A model generated the notes under the pieces. That model saw only the letters and a list, made by a program, of their open reading frames with translations, did not search any database and was not told the DNA's origin. DNA of 64,000 nt, from assembly GCA_917880885.1 (NCBI GenBank), contig OU862908.1:9708501-9772500 (forward strand), given 5' to 3'. Below, one piece after another: positions 62,155-64,000 of the stretch. Source of the stretch: Limnephilus marmoratus (Eukaryota > Arthropoda > Insecta > Trichoptera > Limnephilidae). The stretch's first letter is position 1; every line of letters starts with the position of its first letter. A program made the position numbers and the translations under genes.

Positions 62155-62262
62155 AGCGAAACTCGATCGAAAATCTGGAAACAGAAAAATCAGAAAAGAT
62201 ATTGACACCTCTGGGACATGAGGTCATGTCCCAGAGGTGTCAATATCAATGTCAATTTGAGG
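62155..62262. repeat. Reduced relative of the palindromic tRNA element
   Basis: GCGAAACTCGATCGAAAATC, CTGGAAACAGAAAAATCAG and AAAGATATTG match the left arm at 18188-18237. Instead of a tRNA, a perfect hairpin follows (GATATTGACACCTCTGGGAC / GTCCCAGAGGTGTCAATATC, 62198-62247, loop about 4 bases). The stem end GGGAC resembles the T-arm side of the tRNA, so the tRNA may have been reduced to its acceptor/T part. Confidence 0.7.
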
Positions 62263-63077
62263 TTTTACTCATAAAGTTAAAATAAAAAGATAAAAAAAAA
62301 AAAAAAAAATTAAAAAAAAAATTATTTGTGTACGCCGTGATATGGATGTCTCTCGTATGTCTGCGTATAGAATTTTGTTGGAAACCCGTTGTTCCGAAAA
62401 TTGGATGATACCACGAGTACCTACGCGTACCAGTCTTATCAATAAATTGGATACCTCTGTGTTAGGATAGGTATTAGATATGTTTGTCCATGCTGCTTAA
62501 CAATAAATATAGATACCTTCCACCTAATCATCAGTCGTAAGATTAGGCCCGGTATATCTATGTACATTCCTCGCTCAAATTTAAGCGGGCTAAATCTATC
62601 GTCCAAGCTTTGGTAGGCCGCAGAATAGTTCCTATTTTAGACGCCGAGGCGCCGTAAATGTCAGATTTTGCATATTTACGAAAATAATATTTAACGTGAA
62701 TTCCCTAAGTCTTAGTATAGACATAGACCATTATATTCATCGAGCGATGAGAAGTGACTGATAAGGGATTTTAAAAGTTTCAAAGTCAGGACAGTTTGTT
62801 TTCAGCGGTTAATTTCATTAATAGTGCACTGACTCTAGCAAAATAGGCCACCTGCATGGATTTCATAATGATTTGGAAAAAATCGTGTGGATAGATTTTT
62901 CTACTAGGATTACGAAAATGTTACAAATTTTTTTTAGAAATTTATAGTATTTTTTTTTTTAATTAAATCCGTTTTTTGGGCTGGTGACAATGCTCTGTCT
63001 CCGAAATATTCAATTAATTTTGAAAAATTCCACACTGCTTTGTATTTTTCTATACGGCAACACTTTGATTTCAAATT
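62263..63077. other. No gene seen
   Basis: AT-rich, with long A-runs near 62290-62320 directly after the hairpin element. Nothing else is supported. Confidence 0.3.
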
Positions 63078-63166
63078 AAATGCAATGCTAATTGTAAAAG
63101 TAAACGATCGAAATTTAAAAATTTCTATGCATTTGACCGTTTACTTTTACAATTAGCATTGCATTT
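63078..63166. repeat. Perfect 29-bp inverted repeat with 31-base loop
   Basis: AAATGCAATGCTAATTGTAA plus AAGTAAACG (63078-63106) is perfectly inverted at 63138-63166. As RNA this folds into a pre-miRNA-sized hairpin, but perfect pairing is more typical of a small MITE or recent inverted duplication than of an animal microRNA. Confidence 0.9.
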
Positions 63167-63379
63167 GGCATTTTCGGTAAATGAAGAAACCCACCATTAG
63201 TATTCTTTGTTTTTATTACACCAGCACTTTAGTTAAGCGAAATTGCGTTTTTCTTTTTTTAAAGTTTTTAGTTATTTTTTGTAAATAAATTTGATATCGG
63301 TTTATATACCGCTAATAAATTTTTTTTTTGGTTTGTAATCACTATAATATAAATAGCCAAAAGTTTAAATACTTTTAAA
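63167..63379. other. No gene seen
   Basis: AT-rich interval; nothing supported. Confidence 0.3.
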
Positions 63380-64000
63380 AACTAATGCTTTAAAATTGTT
63401 TGGCACCACTGTGTACTAGTGCCTACATCTATATGTTCATGTACTCAGAGCCCAGTGCCATCAGAAAATCACTGTAACAATAATAATTTACTCTAGTGAC
63501 CAGTGTAATTCGCCGGACTCGAAACATAAATTTATTCCAAAATTTATTTGTACAAAAATTGGTTTGTAATAATGTACCTACCAATATAACCATGTACACA
63601 CAGATTTTCATTATAATCGTTATCCTTTCTTATTTACATACTCTATAAAGTACTTACTTAGACTTTATATATTTTATAATTATATCATTTTTATATTCTT
63701 TTATATATTGCTTTCTATGTTCTATCCTTTTTATATTATTTTTATATTCAACTGTATTCTTCCATTCTCTTTTATACTCTATAGTCATTTATTGTTTCCA
63801 TACTCTTTAGTCATTTACATTCTTTTATATTCATTTGTATTCTTTAAATTTCTTTAATATTAATTATACAATATGTATATTTTTATTTTATTTTTTTTAT
63901 ATTCTCGCACATTTCTTTATCTCGTCTGTTAATATACTAAATACGAAAATCGACCACCACAACACGGGCATGTGCCTAGTATGGTGGTCGAAAAATCCCC
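63380..64000 (-). repeat. Repeat with CGACCACCA hairpin (copy B, inverted)
   Basis: GTTTGGCACCACTGTGTACT, TGTAATTCGCCGGACTCGAA, a long run of TTTATATTCT-like units (63660-63900) and the hairpin CGACCACCACAACACGGGCA ... ATGGTGGTCG (63951-63990) reverse the order of copy A at 54800-55320. The T/A-rich middle is an imperfect tandem of TTTTATATTC/TTTTATACTC units expanded relative to copy A. The window ends just inside the element. Confidence 0.6.

Noticed and set aside
63078..63166. Firm microRNA gene call
   Set aside because: Perfect stem, no conserved seed known to me and no expression evidence; recorded only as a hairpin.

Overview
The window looks like AT-rich arthropod, most probably insect, nuclear DNA. 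It holds no bacterial-style operons, no ribosomal RNA genes and no intact host protein gene. It does hold several tRNA-derived SINE copies with pol III boxes, LINE, Gypsy and hAT remnants, foldback MITEs, and frequent TAGGTACCTA-type words that are common in lepidopteran and hemipteran genomes. The order cannot be fixed from the sequence alone. Almost all recognisable features are transposable elements, often nested, so the region reads as an intergenic or long-intron transposon graveyard. Two short GC-rich, non-repetitive islands (about 3.6-4.2 kb and 30.3-31.0 kb) each carry a minus-strand GTAAGT splice donor and are the only candidates for host gene sequence.

0-15 kb: an RTE-type LINE 3' end and a second LINE 3' end; the first GC-rich island; a hAT-like MITE; a SINE; then a Gypsy-type LTR retrotransposon (6392-11552) with two 200-bp LTRs that look identical. 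Its leader is filled by an 18-19-bp minisatellite and a longer satellite sharing the same core word, while gag and pol are eroded. Further MITEs and SINEs and a foldback element with an 11-bp flanking duplication (13888-14315) follow. 15-30 kb: an internally deleted LINE derivative, two tRNA-like genes facing each other inside a palindrome, a hAT transposon with an 8-bp target duplication and a SINE inserted in it (21884-23640), a ~425-bp (GATATA)n array, and a second hAT-like family. 30-45 kb: the second GC island, several palindromic MITEs, SINEs, a hAT MITE with a perfect 8-bp duplication, a hAT-like element carrying an antisense RTE piece, two inverted copies of a TTAA-flanked element, and a near-perfect 106-bp-arm hairpin. 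45-64 kb: foldback elements carrying hammerhead-like CTGATGA...GAAAC motifs, a 1-kb foldback studded with a CTCGAG/TCAGATTA motif, and a three-level nest. In the nest an old LINE is split inside its GVPQGSVLGP motif by a ~6.3-kb hAT-like element, which contains a foldback element, which is split in turn by a LINE with an intact 982-codon endonuclease-reverse transcriptase ORF (56428-59376, minus), the only clearly intact large gene in the window.

The genes do not form a pathway. Relations are those of parasites: autonomous LINE, RTE, hAT and Gypsy machinery, and the SINEs, MITEs and internally deleted derivatives that probably borrow it. No clearly new host system was found. The most unusual items are the satellite-bearing Gypsy with identical LTRs, the palindromic tRNA pair and its reduced relative at 62.2 kb, the hammerhead-like motif shared by otherwise different foldback elements, and the CTCGAG/TCAGATTA foldback.
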